A stretch of DNA of 64,000 nucleotides, taken from Candidatus Liberibacter solanacearum CLso-ZC1. Its GTDB lineage: Bacteria > Pseudomonadota > Alphaproteobacteria > Rhizobiales > Rhizobiaceae. The position numbers were made by a program, and so were the translations under genes. The notes beneath the pieces are model-generated. The model made no database searches. It was not told where the DNA came from and worked only from the letters and a program-made list of their open reading frames with translations. The DNA lies in contig NC_014774.1 in NCBI RefSeq assembly GCF_000183665.1, positions 1-64,000 of the forward strand, in the 5' to 3' direction. Position 1 is the first letter of the stretch; the number at the start of each line of letters is the position of its first letter. Shown here piece after piece: positions 17,536-27,818 of the stretch.

Positions 17536-19332
17536 ATGGCATTTTCACGTTTTTCTTCACTTAAAATTTTAAAAAATCTTTGGCCATATATGTGGCCCAA
17601 GGATCGTTTGGATTTGAAAGTACGGATTATAGGAGCAATGATTTTTCTTATTGCTTCTAAGTTTGTGCTACTCAGCATTCCTTTCTTATTTAAGTGGATA
17701 ACAGAATCTTTAATTGATAAATCAATCTTCAGCAAAAATGTACATTATTTGGTGATGGGAATTCCAATTCTAATCATCGCTTATGGCGCTATGCGTATTC
17801 TCAATTTGATATTAAACCAGATACGTGACGTTTTTTTTGCTAAGGTGGGCCAAAGCGCTACGTGTACTTTATATTATAAAGTGGTCTCACACGTATATAA
17901 ACTATCACAACGTTTTCATATTGATTACAAAGTTGGAAAATTATCTTCTGCAATAAGTAATGGCACCAAATCCATGGAAACAATCATCCGAATTATGATG
18001 GTCCATCTTATACCAACAATTTTAGAGTTTTTTGTTTCCATAGCTTTCTTATGGCATAGTTATGGATTATTTTACGTTAGCGTTATAGCGTGTATAGTCA
18101 TTATTTATGTTTGGTTTACTGTAGTAACGAGCAACTGGCGCGTTACCCTTTTTCGAGAAACGAATCACTTGCTCCATGAATGCCATGCCAAGGTTTTTGA
18201 TTCCTTGATCAATTTTGAAACAATGCAGTACTACAATGCCGAAAAAGCCGAAATCACTAAATTTAAAAAATATATGGAAAAATATGAGAAATCTGCAATA
18301 TCTATCTCAAATTCTTTGGGTTGGTTAAATTTCGGACAGGGATTTATCTTTAGTATAGGAATGGTCATAATAATGATTATGTCATCTCATGCTATTTATG
18401 CAGGAACACAAACCATTGGAGATTTCATCTTCATCAACACACTACTATCCCAACTTTCTCTACCATTAAATATCATCGGAACAATCTACCGCGATTCCCG
18501 TCAAAGTTTTATAGAAATAGAAGAATTGTTTAACATCCTTGATGAAAGAATAGAAGTCGAAGATGCGCCTAATGCCCAAGCTTTGAAAATAAAAAATGGC
18601 GACATAACCTTTGATAATGTTTTCTTTTCTTACAACCCTAATAATGACATTCTTAAGGGGGTCTCTTTTAAGATTTCTCCTGGCAAAAAAACCGCATTAA
18701 TTGGAAAATCTGGCGTTGGAAAATCAACTATTTCCAAGCTTCTTTATAGATTGTACGATATACAAAGCGGTTCTATTAAAATTGACAGTCAAGATATCCA
18801 GAAGGTTACCAGAGAATCATTGCGACAAAACATTGGAATAATTCCTCAGGAAACCATTCTATTTAACGATACTTTACGCTATAATATTCTTTATAGTAAA
18901 CCCGATGCATCTGAAGAAGAGCTTTTTAGTGCGGTTGAAATTGCACAGCTTAAGTCATTTATTATGAATTTGCCAGATGGATACGATACTATAGTAGGAG
19001 AGCGAGGATTAAAACTTTCTGGGGGGGAAAAACAACGTGTCTCTATAGCGCGTGCTATTCTCAAAAATCCATCTATCATGATTTTTGATGAAGCAACTTC
19101 TTCTCTTGACACAATTACAGAACGACAAATCCAAAAAGAATTAGATTTATTGTCAGAAAATCGCACTACTTTAATGATTGCGCATAGACTATCTACTATT
19201 GTCAATGCAGATACAATCATTGTTTTAAACAAAGGAAGGGTCGCAGAACATGGCTCTCATGAAGATCTCATATCACGTGGTGGCATTTACTCCGCTATGT
19301 GGAAAAAACAAAAGGAATCCTTGAATACATAG
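17536..19332 (+). CDS. ABC exporter of the ATM1/heavy-metal type (membrane plus ATPase)
   Basis: A 598-residue half-transporter: a six-helix membrane domain (about 1-340) fused to an ATPase. Walker A is GKSGVGKST, the signature LSGGEKQR, Walker B SIMIFDEATSSLD, and the H-loop MIAHRLST. The region NLWPYMWPKDRLDLKVRII at the start and FHIDYKVGKLSSAISNGTKS match the Atm1/HMT1 group, which exports glutathione-linked compounds or metals; the substrate here is inferred. It precedes psd and pssA, as in other rhizobia, with about 160 bp between. Confidence 0.88.
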   Translation: MAFSRFSSLKILKNLWPYMWPKDRLDLKVRIIGAMIFLIASKFVLLSIPFLFKWITESLIDKSIFSKNVHYLVMGIPILIIAYGAMRILNLILNQIRDVFFAKVGQSATCTLYYKVVSHVYKLSQRFHIDYKVGKLSSAISNGTKSMETIIRIMMVHLIPTILEFFVSIAFLWHSYGLFYVSVIACIVIIYVWFTVVTSNWRVTLFRETNHLLHECHAKVFDSLINFETMQYYNAEKAEITKFKKYMEKYEKSAISISNSLGWLNFGQGFIFSIGMVIIMIMSSHAIYAGTQTIGDFIFINTLLSQLSLPLNIIGTIYRDSRQSFIEIEELFNILDERIEVEDAPNAQALKIKNGDITFDNVFFSYNPNNDILKGVSFKISPGKKTALIGKSGVGKSTISKLLYRLYDIQSGSIKIDSQDIQKVTRESLRQNIGIIPQETILFNDTLRYNILYSKPDASEEELFSAVEIAQLKSFIMNLPDGYDTIVGERGLKLSGGEKQRVSIARAILKNPSIMIFDEATSSLDTITERQIQKELDLLSENRTTLMIAHRLSTIVNADTIIVLNKGRVAEHGSHEDLISRGGIYSAMWKKQKESLNT

Positions 19333-19492
19333 AATAAATTTAAATATTTCTTATTATCTATTAAGATATTATCTTACAAGGTATGCTATCAAACTAATCT
19401 TAGATATTTACATTGCTAACGTACTCTGATAGAAAAATTCTTGTAGTATTTAGTCAAGTGCAGCAAAAGCAAGTGCAATTTTTAAAGGAGAA

Positions 19493-20200
19493 ATGCTGTT
19501 CATGCCTCTCTTCAGAGCGATTCGAAAAATTTTAGTACCCATCCATTTTCATGGCTGGCCTTTTGTAGTATCTTTTCTTGCTCTTACCATCATTGTCGGG
19601 ATGTGGTCACATTTTTTCCTCTGGATAGGAATAATTCTGACGACTTGGTGTGCTTACTTTTTCCGTGATCCAGAAAGAGTCACACCTATAGATCGCGATT
19701 TGTTGATTAGCCCTGCTGATGGACATATATCTGCAGTATGCGAAATGATTCCACCACCAGAACTAGAGCTAGATGATGAAATTATGTTCCGTCTTTCTAT
19801 CTTTATGAATGTTTTTGATTGCCATATCAATCGCATACCTATTAGCGGTGAAATTATCAAAACTGTTCATCGTAACGGACAGTTTATGAATGCTGACCTA
19901 GATAAGGCAAGCGAACAAAATGAACGGCAAAGCTTGGTTCTTGAAACAGCTCATGGAAAAATAGCTGTCATACAAATTGCGGGATTTATCGCGCGTAGAA
20001 TCGTTTGCTGGGTTAAGCCAACTATGCAAGTTGAAGCGGGCATGCGTTTTGGAATTATCCGCTTTGGATCACGGGTGGATGTTTTTATACCCAAAAATGC
20101 TAATATACGCGTTGAAATTGGACAGAAAACCGTAGCTGGTGAAACTGTGATCGCTGAATTTAATTCGACCAAACCTCCCCTATCAGTACGTCGTACTTAA
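19493..20200 (+). CDS. psd: Phosphatidylserine decarboxylase proenzyme
   Basis: A 235-residue short (type A) decarboxylase that makes phosphatidylethanolamine from phosphatidylserine in the inner membrane. Self-cleavage is expected between Gly192 and Ser193 in FGSRVDVFIP, which turns the serine into the pyruvoyl group. SPADGHI and FMNVFDCHINR are conserved substrate-site segments. Two hydrophobic helices occur at about 22-55. ATG 19493 lies only 3 nt from AAAGGAG; the ATG three codons later is about 12 nt from it, so either may be used. Followed by pssA after 37 bp. Confidence 0.93.
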   Translation: MLFMPLFRAIRKILVPIHFHGWPFVVSFLALTIIVGMWSHFFLWIGIILTTWCAYFFRDPERVTPIDRDLLISPADGHISAVCEMIPPPELELDDEIMFRLSIFMNVFDCHINRIPISGEIIKTVHRNGQFMNADLDKASEQNERQSLVLETAHGKIAVIQIAGFIARRIVCWVKPTMQVEAGMRFGIIRFGSRVDVFIPKNANIRVEIGQKTVAGETVIAEFNSTKPPLSVRRT

Positions 20201-20237
20201 TAGGAAAGAATTTTTATAGGCTAGGAAAAAACTTCTC

Positions 20238-21059
20238 GTGGAAAACAAAGAATGTGATGTTCTTCTAAAGAAGCCTGTCGCATCTTCTAATCAAGACATA
20301 AAACTGGATTTGCCGGGGAAAGAAATGCCCCCCCTCAAATTTTTATTCCCCACCTTAGTAACAATTCTAGCGATCTGCGCAGGATTTAGTGGGATTGGGT
20401 CTGCTCTAGAAGGAAATCTTGAAACAGCAGTATCTATGGTACTTGTCGCAGCTTTTCTTGATGGAATAGATGGACGCATTGCCCGCCTCATGAAGGCAAC
20501 TTCAAAGTTCGGCGAACAAATGGATTCACTAGCTGATGTTATTAATTTTGGCGTTGCTCCTTCTTTAGTTACTTATATTGCCGTTCTAAATCAAGCCAAT
20601 ACCTTTGGCTGGAGTATAGCGCTTATGTATACGATCGCAATCAGTTTGCGTCTAGCGCGTTTCAATATTATGAATGAATGTGACCATAAAGAAGTTTGGA
20701 AAGACGAATATTTTGTTGGTCTACCAGCTCCAATTGGAGCAATACTACTAATGTTACCATTGTATATAAAATTTTTAGGATTTAAAGTAAATACAATATA
20801 CGGATACACTTCAACAGTTTATGCCATGATCATTAGTTTTTTACTATGTTCACGACTACCCGTTTGGTCAGGGAAAAAAATTCCTAGAAAATGTATAGTA
20901 CCTATGATTCTTTTTTCTGCAGCTTATATCGCATTCATGATACGATTCTTATGGGAAGTCGTCATTGCCAGTACATTATGTTATATTATCATTCTATTGC
21001 CTATTTCGTTCTACAGCTGGAATAAGCGTTATGGAATAATAAAAAAAACACCAAAATAA
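20238..21059 (+). CDS. pssA: CDP-diacylglycerol-serine O-phosphatidyltransferase
   Basis: A 273-residue membrane enzyme that makes phosphatidylserine from CDP-diacylglycerol and serine, the substrate of the Psd encoded just upstream. The CDP-alcohol phosphotransferase motif DGx2ARx8Gx3Dx3D is complete: DGIDGRIARLMKA, then SKFGEQMDSLAD. About eight hydrophobic segments. The start is GTG 20238. The pair psd-pssA forms an operon for phosphatidylethanolamine synthesis. Confidence 0.93.
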   Translation: MENKECDVLLKKPVASSNQDIKLDLPGKEMPPLKFLFPTLVTILAICAGFSGIGSALEGNLETAVSMVLVAAFLDGIDGRIARLMKATSKFGEQMDSLADVINFGVAPSLVTYIAVLNQANTFGWSIALMYTIAISLRLARFNIMNECDHKEVWKDEYFVGLPAPIGAILLMLPLYIKFLGFKVNTIYGYTSTVYAMIISFLLCSRLPVWSGKKIPRKCIVPMILFSAAYIAFMIRFLWEVVIASTLCYIIILLPISFYSWNKRYGIIKKTPK

Positions 21060-21253
21060 AAAAATAAATCTTTTCCGTAAAAATTTACACATGAAAAATC
21101 TATAAATGATATTAATAGTATTTAATATTTTTTATACATTTAACAAACCATCTCAAAATAAGAGAATTTATTTCTTCAAAAAAATTGAGATAGCAATAAT
21201 AAAAAAATATTTCACAATATTTTATTCTCACGATAAACCTACAAGGGGATAAA

Positions 21254-21820
21254 TTGCGCTATCTTTGGTATAGTCTAGCTGCATGTTTGATTTTTTTTAT
21301 AGGGGGATTCGTCTTATTTATACAGTATATTGTGCAAATCCCAATACCTGCAAATCCTTCTATCAACGCTATCGTTGTATTGACAGGAGAACCAAATAGG
21401 ATAGAAAAAGCATTTGAATTGCTCGAAAATAAAATAGGACAAAGAGTATTTATATCGGGAGTTCATCACTCTGTGAGCAAGGATATTTTGCTTCAAAAAA
21501 TCCCTATACGAAAAGATTTAGCGGAATGTTGTGTCGATATAGGATATAAAGCGCTCAATACCGCTGGCAATGCTAAAGAAGCATTAGAATGGATTAGAAA
21601 ACATGACTATCATCATGTTCTTATTATAACGCACGACTATCATATTCCTAGAATACTTCTTGAATTAAACAGAAAAAATTCCATGACAAAGTTTGTTCCA
21701 TATCCGATCATAACTCATGATTTGCAAAAGAATACTTTAATCTTATATATGAAGATGTTAAGAATGACTTTTATAGAATATTTGAAGATTTTATTATTAT
21801 CTTTACAAATTGTCTCGTAA
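21254..21820 (+). CDS. YdcF/SanA family (DUF218) envelope protein
   Basis: A 188-residue protein with one N-terminal membrane helix (about 4-28) and a DUF218 domain. Seen are NAIVVLTGEPNRIEKAFELL (sugar- or nucleotide-site-like loop), the RVFISGVHHS segment, and the second half LNTAGNAKEALEWIRKH, then LIITHDYHIPR. The start is TTG 21254, with AAGGGG 6-8 nt upstream. Family members are linked to envelope integrity, but the biochemical role is not settled. Overlaps plsC by 11 bp. Confidence 0.75.
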   Translation: MRYLWYSLAACLIFFIGGFVLFIQYIVQIPIPANPSINAIVVLTGEPNRIEKAFELLENKIGQRVFISGVHHSVSKDILLQKIPIRKDLAECCVDIGYKALNTAGNAKEALEWIRKHDYHHVLIITHDYHIPRILLELNRKNSMTKFVPYPIITHDLQKNTLILYMKMLRMTFIEYLKILLLSLQIVS

Positions 21821-22655
21821 ATTCTTGCATCATAGATTTGAGAATAATTGTAGAATGGATTATGTGATTATGATTTTTGTTCGATCCTTGATTTTTAATA
21901 CACTCTTTCTCATTAACACCTTCGCAATATTAATTGTTCTTTTATTATTAAATCTATTCATGACGCGCAAACAGTGCTTGTATCTGGCAAAAATATGGGC
22001 ACATACAAACCAGCTGTTATTAAAATATATTACAAGGACAAATATTCAAATAGAAGGGATAGAAAACATCCCAAAAACAGGATGTATAATAGCAATTAAA
22101 CACCAATCATCCTGGGATACATTTTTCTTTTTGACTTGCATCGAAGATCCTATTTTCATATTAAAACACACTGTTTTTTATATACCAATCATAGGATTAT
22201 ATTGTATCAAACAAGGAATGATTGGCATCAAAAGAAATTCAAGAAAACTTGATATGAAAACTATTATCAATCGTGCTCAAAAAGCCATTACAAGCAATCG
22301 CCAATTGATAATATATCCTGAAGGAACACGTCGTTCTCCAGGTGATGCTCCCGTCTACAAGAAGGGGATTGCACATATATATGATTCTCTTGCCGTCCCA
22401 GTTATACCAATTGTCGTACATGCTGGGTTATTCTGGCCACGTGGAAAGTCGATGCGTTATCCAGGTAATTTTAAAGTACGCGTTTTAAAACCAATACCAG
22501 CTGGAATACCAAGAACAATATTTTTTACAGATCTACAAGAAAAAATGGAATACGAAAGCAATAAACTTTTACTAGAAACTATTCATGATAATCCCCAATT
22601 AAAGCTTCCGAAATCTGCCCAAAAGGCTTTGCGACAATTACAAGAAAATACATAG
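21810..22655 (+). CDS. plsC: 1-acyl-sn-glycerol-3-phosphate acyltransferase
   Basis: A protein of up to 281 residues that makes phosphatidic acid from lysophosphatidic acid at the inner membrane. The acyltransferase motif HX4D is in IKHQSSWDTFFF, and the substrate motif is YPEGTRRSPG. An N-terminal hydrophobic segment lies at about residues 20-45. The open frame begins at TTG 21810, inside the DUF218 gene; an ATG at 21855 gives a more normal N-terminus (MDYVIMIFVRS) and may be the true start. The order DUF218 gene-plsC is common in rhizobia. Confidence 0.9.
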   Translation: MSRKFLHHRFENNCRMDYVIMIFVRSLIFNTLFLINTFAILIVLLLLNLFMTRKQCLYLAKIWAHTNQLLLKYITRTNIQIEGIENIPKTGCIIAIKHQSSWDTFFFLTCIEDPIFILKHTVFYIPIIGLYCIKQGMIGIKRNSRKLDMKTIINRAQKAITSNRQLIIYPEGTRRSPGDAPVYKKGIAHIYDSLAVPVIPIVVHAGLFWPRGKSMRYPGNFKVRVLKPIPAGIPRTIFFTDLQEKMEYESNKLLLETIHDNPQLKLPKSAQKALRQLQENT

Positions 22656-22751
22656 AGTTAAACTTAATATTTTTTATATGTAGGCATTTTACTGTAAAAG
22701 AATTTTCTACCCTAGAAGAAATAATATGCTTTACTTATAATCAATAGAAAT

Positions 22752-23492
22752 TTATTTGTTTCCTAAAGTGGAAATAGCTTGTGGAACAAGCACTGGAACA
22801 GAAATATTCTTTTTGCTAGATTCGACTATCGGAATTCCTTCATACAAAATTTTTCTTGCTTCTATTGCATAAATACCAGCAAATCCTGGCCAAAAAATAT
22901 TGCCAATTTTTTCAAAAATAGACCATAATTTCAATATACACATCTTATTAGTGGGAGGGAAAAAAAGCGCTCTTGAAGTAGAGGATAGAGTGAAATTTGA
23001 TTCTCGTAATAGAGAAATCATCTGAGTCCATGAATAAGGCTGTCCCGAACCAAATGGAGTATTTTCCATACGCGCCCATACACCACGTCTATTAGGAACA
23101 ATAATGATCATACGACCACCTGAGGATAACACTCTCCATACTTCACGCAACATTACAGAAGGATCTTCCGCAAATTCCAAATAATGAGCCATTAAAACGC
23201 AATCAACCGAAGAATCTAAAAGTGGTAACTGTCCTTCCGATATCAGAGCAGTTGAAGATAAATTCTGATCTGGCCAATTTGTTGCCCCCTGCCCTGCAGG
23301 CATAAATGCCAAATTACATTCTGTTTTACCATCAAAACAGGGAAAGAAGGGAACAGCATAACCTAATCCTAACAGACGATATCCAGTTATATCGTCCCAT
23401 GTTGTTGACAAAACTTTAGATATAGCATCCCTAACATACCGACCAAGAAACGAGCTATAAAACTGTCGCAGTACAATAATATCAACTCGCAT
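22752..23492 (-). CDS. SAM-dependent methyltransferase, class I
   Basis: A 246-residue protein with a Methyltransf_11-type fold. The region YRLLGLGYAVPFFPCF replaces the usual Gly-rich SAM loop, LPLLDSSVDCVLMAHYLEF matches motif IV (LPF-x-D-x-SFD-x-V), and LREVWRVLSSGGRMIIIVPN matches motif VI. The substrate is unknown. It is transcribed away from gloB, an arrangement kept in Rhizobiales, which hints at a conserved but unknown link. Confidence 0.75.
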   Translation of the reverse strand: MRVDIIVLRQFYSSFLGRYVRDAISKVLSTTWDDITGYRLLGLGYAVPFFPCFDGKTECNLAFMPAGQGATNWPDQNLSSTALISEGQLPLLDSSVDCVLMAHYLEFAEDPSVMLREVWRVLSSGGRMIIIVPNRRGVWARMENTPFGSGQPYSWTQMISLLRESNFTLSSTSRALFFPPTNKMCILKLWSIFEKIGNIFWPGFAGIYAIEARKILYEGIPIVESSKKNISVPVLVPQAISTLGNK

Positions 23493-23590
23493 TTACAATA
23501 CTCTGTTAAATAAATTAATCATTGCAATAATCCTTCTTATCTAAGTGTAAACTTTTATACAAAAAATCACTTTAAAGGAACAAGAAAATT

Positions 23591-24361
23591 ATGAATAAAC
23601 TGAATATTGCCATTTCCCTTTATTATGATAACTTTTGCATCCTTGTTCATGATAGCCAACATCAATTAACTGTTGCTATTGATACTCCCGATACAAATAC
23701 CATCCTTAGAATGCTCAGAGAAAAAAATTGGTTCTTAACACATATCTTCAATACACATCACCATATAGACCATACACGAGGTAATTTAGATCTCAAAAAA
23801 ATTTTCAATTGCACAGTATTTGGACCATCAATAGAATCACATCAAATCCCGAAAATAGACCATGGATTATCCGATGGAGATACTTTGAATTTTGGACAAC
23901 ATCAGATCAATGTTTTTTCCACACCAGGACATACTATGGGTCATATTTGTTATCATTTCATAGAAGATTATCTTCTCTTTGTCGGAGATACGTTATTTTC
24001 ATTGGGGTGTGGAAAAATATTTGAAGGAAATTTTGCTGAAATGTTCGAATCACTAGAAAAAATAAGATCTTTCCCAGATAAAACACATATCTATTTTGGA
24101 CATGAGTATACAGAGAACAATGCCAGATTCGCATTATCTTGCGACCCTCATAATTTAGAGTTACAACAATATTGTTCTAAAGTAAAATCCCTACGCACTA
24201 AAAATCTCTATACCAATCCCAGCATGATATCTCTTGAAAAGAAAGTGAATCCTTTCTTGCGAACAAGAGATCCTATATTGCGAAAGAATTTACACATGGA
24301 AGATGCTAGTAATCTTGCTGTTTTTACTGAACTGCGTATCCGTAAAGATCAATTTAAATAA
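23591..24361 (+). CDS. gloB: Hydroxyacylglutathione hydrolase (glyoxalase II)
   Basis: A 256-residue metallo-beta-lactamase-fold enzyme that splits S-lactoylglutathione to lactate and glutathione, the second step of methylglyoxal detoxification. Metal ligands are visible in THHHIDHTRGN (His56, His58, Asp60, His61), in STPGHTMGHICY, in FVGDTLFSLGCG and in YFGHEYT. The C-terminal glyoxalase II domain is present and the length is normal. AAAGGA precedes the ATG. Confidence 0.9.
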   Translation: MNKLNIAISLYYDNFCILVHDSQHQLTVAIDTPDTNTILRMLREKNWFLTHIFNTHHHIDHTRGNLDLKKIFNCTVFGPSIESHQIPKIDHGLSDGDTLNFGQHQINVFSTPGHTMGHICYHFIEDYLLFVGDTLFSLGCGKIFEGNFAEMFESLEKIRSFPDKTHIYFGHEYTENNARFALSCDPHNLELQQYCSKVKSLRTKNLYTNPSMISLEKKVNPFLRTRDPILRKNLHMEDASNLAVFTELRIRKDQFK

Positions 24362-24644
24362 ATATTTTTTTTAACAAAATAGTAATGCCAAAGCATTTTC
24401 CATAAAAGAAAACATTACTAAATAAGTCCTTGATTCGTAAAGAAGAAAAGATTTATGATCAAAAGTTTATTACAACACGAATATAACGAAATGGGACTAG
24501 CATTTTTTATATTATCAATGTATGTATTATCTCTATATTATCTATTACAATATAATGGCCATTCATGGAAAAATCAAAGAGCGATTTTATCAAACCAAAA
24601 ATAAAAGAATGTTTCTTCCCTATCCAGAGAAAAGGAGCAAAATG

Positions 24645-24956
24645 ATGTCACGAGTATGTGAACTAACTAGAAAAACTGTCATGTCAGGGAATAAAGTTAG
24701 CCGTTCTAATAATAAAACTAAACGCCGATTTCTCCCTAATCTCTGCAGGATTACATTAATTTCAGATATTATGGGGCAACAATATCAACTACGTATTTCG
24801 AAACATGCTCTACGCTCCGTTGAACGTCAGGGAGGATTAGATCAATTTCTCTTGCACTCTAAAAAAGAAAATCTCTCAGATCGTACTCGTCTTTTGCGTA
24901 GTCAAATAATCAAAAAAATATCTGAAAAATCCTCTGAAATGATTGCTCAAACATAA
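24645..24956 (+). CDS. rpmB: 50S ribosomal protein L28
   Basis: A 103-residue L28 protein of the alphaproteobacterial long type. It begins [19 protein letters not shown] and contains [12 protein letters not shown] and [19 protein letters not shown]. The open frame extends some 40 codons upstream, but AAAGGAG at 24631-24637 lies 7 nt before ATG 24645, and the protein family starts exactly there. Confidence 0.95.
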   Translation: MSRVCELTRKTVMSGNKVSRSNNKTKRRFLPNLCRITLISDIMGQQYQLRISKHALRSVERQGGLDQFLLHSKKENLSDRTRLLRSQIIKKISEKSSEMIAQT

Positions 24957-25170
24957 TATTAAGGTGTTCGTTTACTTTATTATATGTAGCAAAAAATTTA
25001 AGTTCTTATAAAATTCATTTCGTGAATGAATTTTACTGTCCTTTAAAAATGTTATAAAAAGTTGACTACACCTATTCTATAAATAATTGAAATTCTTTTT
25101 TTTATTCGATCTTCATATACTAAAATGATAATTTTGTGAAAAAATATATTTTTGTTAGACGCCGATATTT

Positions 25171-25746
25171 TTAACAAAATCCAGATTGCTTTAATACTCT
25201 ATATGCTTGGACAACGGCTTGGAAATGCTCTTCCGTACCACGATCTCCACCGTTTGAATCGGGATGATGTTTTTTTACCAAATTTTTGTATCTTCCCCTT
25301 ATTTCTTCAGGAGAAGAATCAGATAATAATCCCAATATTTCAAATGCGTTAAACTGTATAGCGTTTAAACGATGCTCTGCTCTATCAGAAAAATTACCAT
25401 ACGAATTTTTAGATTCTTGAAAAAAGAAAACATCCGAAGGATAACGTTTTGCATATAAAAGTGCTGTCCAAGTAAAACGCTCTCCAGCCACCGCTTCTTT
25501 TTGATAACGACCAACTTCATCATCAGAAAGACCTACAAAATAATTATATCCTTTATTGTATTTTTTTACATGTTCAAGACAAAAAAGAAAAAAATTATCC
25601 TCAGCACCACTACCTACAGGAGCACGGTACTCCCCTGTACATTGACAGTTATCCCACTGGCAAATAGAAGACTTGGGGCTCGGATCATTCTTCTTCCGTT
25701 TTTTGCGATTTCTAATACGATCGAAATACTTTGAATTAAGGTTCAT
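25171..25746 (-). CDS. J-domain (DnaJ-like) protein
   Basis: A 191-residue protein whose C-terminal 60 residues form a J domain: AFEILGLLSDSSPEEIRGRY, then the KKHHPDSNGGDRG loop with the essential HPD triad. J domains stimulate Hsp70 (DnaK) ATPase. The N-terminal part is a rhizobial-type extension with a possible Cys cluster (CQWDNCQCTGEYRAP and later CLEHVKKYN), which may bind metal. Divergent from bolA, as in rhizobia, where cobS usually follows; cobS is absent here. Confidence 0.85.
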   Translation of the reverse strand: MNLNSKYFDRIRNRKKRKKNDPSPKSSICQWDNCQCTGEYRAPVGSGAEDNFFLFCLEHVKKYNKGYNYFVGLSDDEVGRYQKEAVAGERFTWTALLYAKRYPSDVFFFQESKNSYGNFSDRAEHRLNAIQFNAFEILGLLSDSSPEEIRGRYKNLVKKHHPDSNGGDRGTEEHFQAVVQAYRVLKQSGFC

Positions 25747-25833
25747 AATGGCTTACTATTACTAACTATACAATAATTTATCAATAACTATTACGACTGT
25801 AATAGTTACTATATACGACGAATAGGATAGGAA

Positions 25834-26139
25834 ATGCAAACAACTCATGTATCACTGAGTAATAGAATAACAGAAAAAGTCCGCATTGCGTTATCTCCAG
25901 ATGAATTGAAAGTAATCAACGAAAGCCATCTCCATGCCGGACATCAACCACAATTTAATGGATCCGGCGAAACACACATTCGCATAAAGGTTATATCCAA
26001 ACAATTTATAGGAATGAACCTACTATCAAGACATAAAATAATATATGAACTACTAAAAGTAGAAATAAAGGATGAATTACATGCTCTATCCATAGAAGCT
26101 TTTTCTCCTGATGAAAAACATACCCTTGAAAAGCATTAG
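25834..26139 (+). CDS. bolA: BolA family protein
   Basis: A 101-residue BolA-like protein with the class II KH-like fold: I-x-[DE]-x-SHLHAGH at about 34-42 (NESHLHAGH) holds the His ligands, and FIGMNLLSRHKIIYELLKVE with ELHALSIEA matches the helix-turn region. BolA proteins act with monothiol glutaredoxins in iron-sulfur cluster traffic or regulation. Divergent from the J-domain gene. A purine-rich ribosome binding site (AGGATAGGAA) precedes the ATG. Confidence 0.9.
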   Translation: MQTTHVSLSNRITEKVRIALSPDELKVINESHLHAGHQPQFNGSGETHIRIKVISKQFIGMNLLSRHKIIYELLKVEIKDELHALSIEAFSPDEKHTLEKH

Positions 26140-26807
26140 TTTAGCTCATTGTTGCTCTTTTACATGCACAGTTATACAAACATTACTTGCATCACGATAT
26201 TGTTTTTTTCTCTTATCCGATAAAAGATTAAATTAGATATATAGTATCTAAAAAATATTTTTAAAATAAAATCCAAGATACAAACATATATCACAATCAA
26301 AGTACCATATCATGATTGATTATAGCTAGCATAACCAAAAAATAATACTAACAATCCAAGCAAAATTCTTAGCACATTTTTATTGTTCTATAATAATAAA
26401 TCTTATTGGACAATTATAATTACATCAGAATATTTAACTTTCTAATCATTATATCATCAATAGATTCTCTGTACATAAGATCAGATTTAAGCACATCGCA
26501 TACGTAATACCGATCATATTCCCAAAGTCGTCCTTATCAACGTGAGATAATTTACTGACTTTAAATAAACCAGAAAGATTGTTGTCAACAATGCCCTTAC
26601 ATGCCAATATATTGAAAAGTTTTCTTGCTAATTTTACCATTCGCAATATCGAAATACGTTCCTTCTATCAACAGAAAAAAAATTTTATGTAATTGACAAA
26701 ATCAATGCAATTCTACTATGACATTCACAATTCATTAAAATTAATCGCAGATATACAGTGACTTAATTGTAAATCTTGTAGACATTAAAAGTGATTTTTA
26801 AAATATT
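26140..26807. other. Long intergenic gap, no confident gene
   Basis: About 670 AT-rich bases between bolA and xerD. A minus-strand frame at 26449-26646 could encode 65 residues, but it lacks a ribosome binding site and I recognise no family. No tRNA or strong hairpin seen. The gap may be the site of deleted genes. Confidence 0.45.
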
Positions 26808-27764
26808 TTGGAAACGCAAAAACAAAAAAAAGTAGAATATAAAGACACCATAGGTCTTTTCTTAGAAATGATGAGTTCTGAACGCGCCGCAAGCGTTAAT
26901 ACACTCACTTCTTACAAAAGTGATCTAGAGGAAGTTCAACTTTTCCTCGACGATGATGACTTGTTACTATCAAAAGCCTCTTCAGATAACTTGATTGCTT
27001 ACTTAAACCATCTTTCTCAAAGAAAATTAAAAGCAAGTTCTCAAAGAAGGAAAATATCCGCGATTCGACAATTCTATAATTTTCTTTGTTGTGAAGGATT
27101 GCGTAAAGATAATCCTTCCGAAACACTTCAATTTCCAAAAAAAAATCACACACTCCCAAAAACGCTACACAAAAACGCCATAGCAGACCTTTTGAAACAA
27201 GCTAAAATAGAATCAGAAGATCCTTCGCCAGGTCAGTGGAAACGTATCCGTATGTTTTTGCTAATAGAACTATTATATTCTACTGGCATGCGCGTGAGTG
27301 AATTGGTCACACTCTCTTCACATACTTTAAACCTAGAAGAACGCATAATGATCATTAAAGGAAAAGGCAATAGAGAACGTTTTGTTATATTTTCTCCTTC
27401 GTCTTTATGTGCTCTACAAATGTACAAAAAAATGTGCTCTACTATGGAAATGACAAAAAATAGTCCATGGCTTTTCCCATCATCTACAAAAACAGGACAC
27501 CTATCACGCCAAGTATTCGCAAGAGACCTAAAAGAACTAGCTTCTCGCGCTAGCATACAAACAAAGAACATATCGCCTCATATAATACGCCATGCATTTG
27601 CGAGCCATCTTCTTGAAGGTGGGGCTGATTTACGTACTATACAAATACTTTTAGGTCATATAGATATATCAACAACGCAAATATACACCCATCTATTACC
27701 AGATAAATTGCAAAAATTAGTTCAAGATTATCATCCTCTTGCTAAAAAGTTGAAGAAATATTAG
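26808..27764 (+). CDS. xerD: Site-specific tyrosine recombinase XerD
   Basis: A 318-residue recombinase that with XerC resolves chromosome dimers at dif. The catalytic residues are present: Arg162 (STGMRVSEL), Lys185 (KGKGNRER), His258 and Arg261 (HIIRHAFASHLLEGG), His284 (LLGHIDI) and Tyr293 (TTQIYTH). The N-terminal SAM-like DNA-binding domain (about 15-105) is intact. The start is TTG 26808; no in-frame ATG lies nearby upstream. First of a collinear run xerD-accA-L,D-transpeptidase. Confidence 0.92.
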   Translation: METQKQKKVEYKDTIGLFLEMMSSERAASVNTLTSYKSDLEEVQLFLDDDDLLLSKASSDNLIAYLNHLSQRKLKASSQRRKISAIRQFYNFLCCEGLRKDNPSETLQFPKKNHTLPKTLHKNAIADLLKQAKIESEDPSPGQWKRIRMFLLIELLYSTGMRVSELVTLSSHTLNLEERIMIIKGKGNRERFVIFSPSSLCALQMYKKMCSTMEMTKNSPWLFPSSTKTGHLSRQVFARDLKELASRASIQTKNISPHIIRHAFASHLLEGGADLRTIQILLGHIDISTTQIYTHLLPDKLQKLVQDYHPLAKKLKKY

Positions 27765-27818
27765 AATTTGTTATCCGTTTATTTTTTTTATATATTGAGA
27801 GGTTTATAAGTTATTGCT

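Noticed and set aside
24522..24644. Extended N-terminus of L28
   Set aside because: The strong ribosome binding site at 24631-24637 and the family start both point to ATG 24645.
26449..26646. Possible 65-residue minus-strand protein
   Set aside because: No ribosome binding site, no recognisable family, and a composition expected of AT-rich non-coding DNA.
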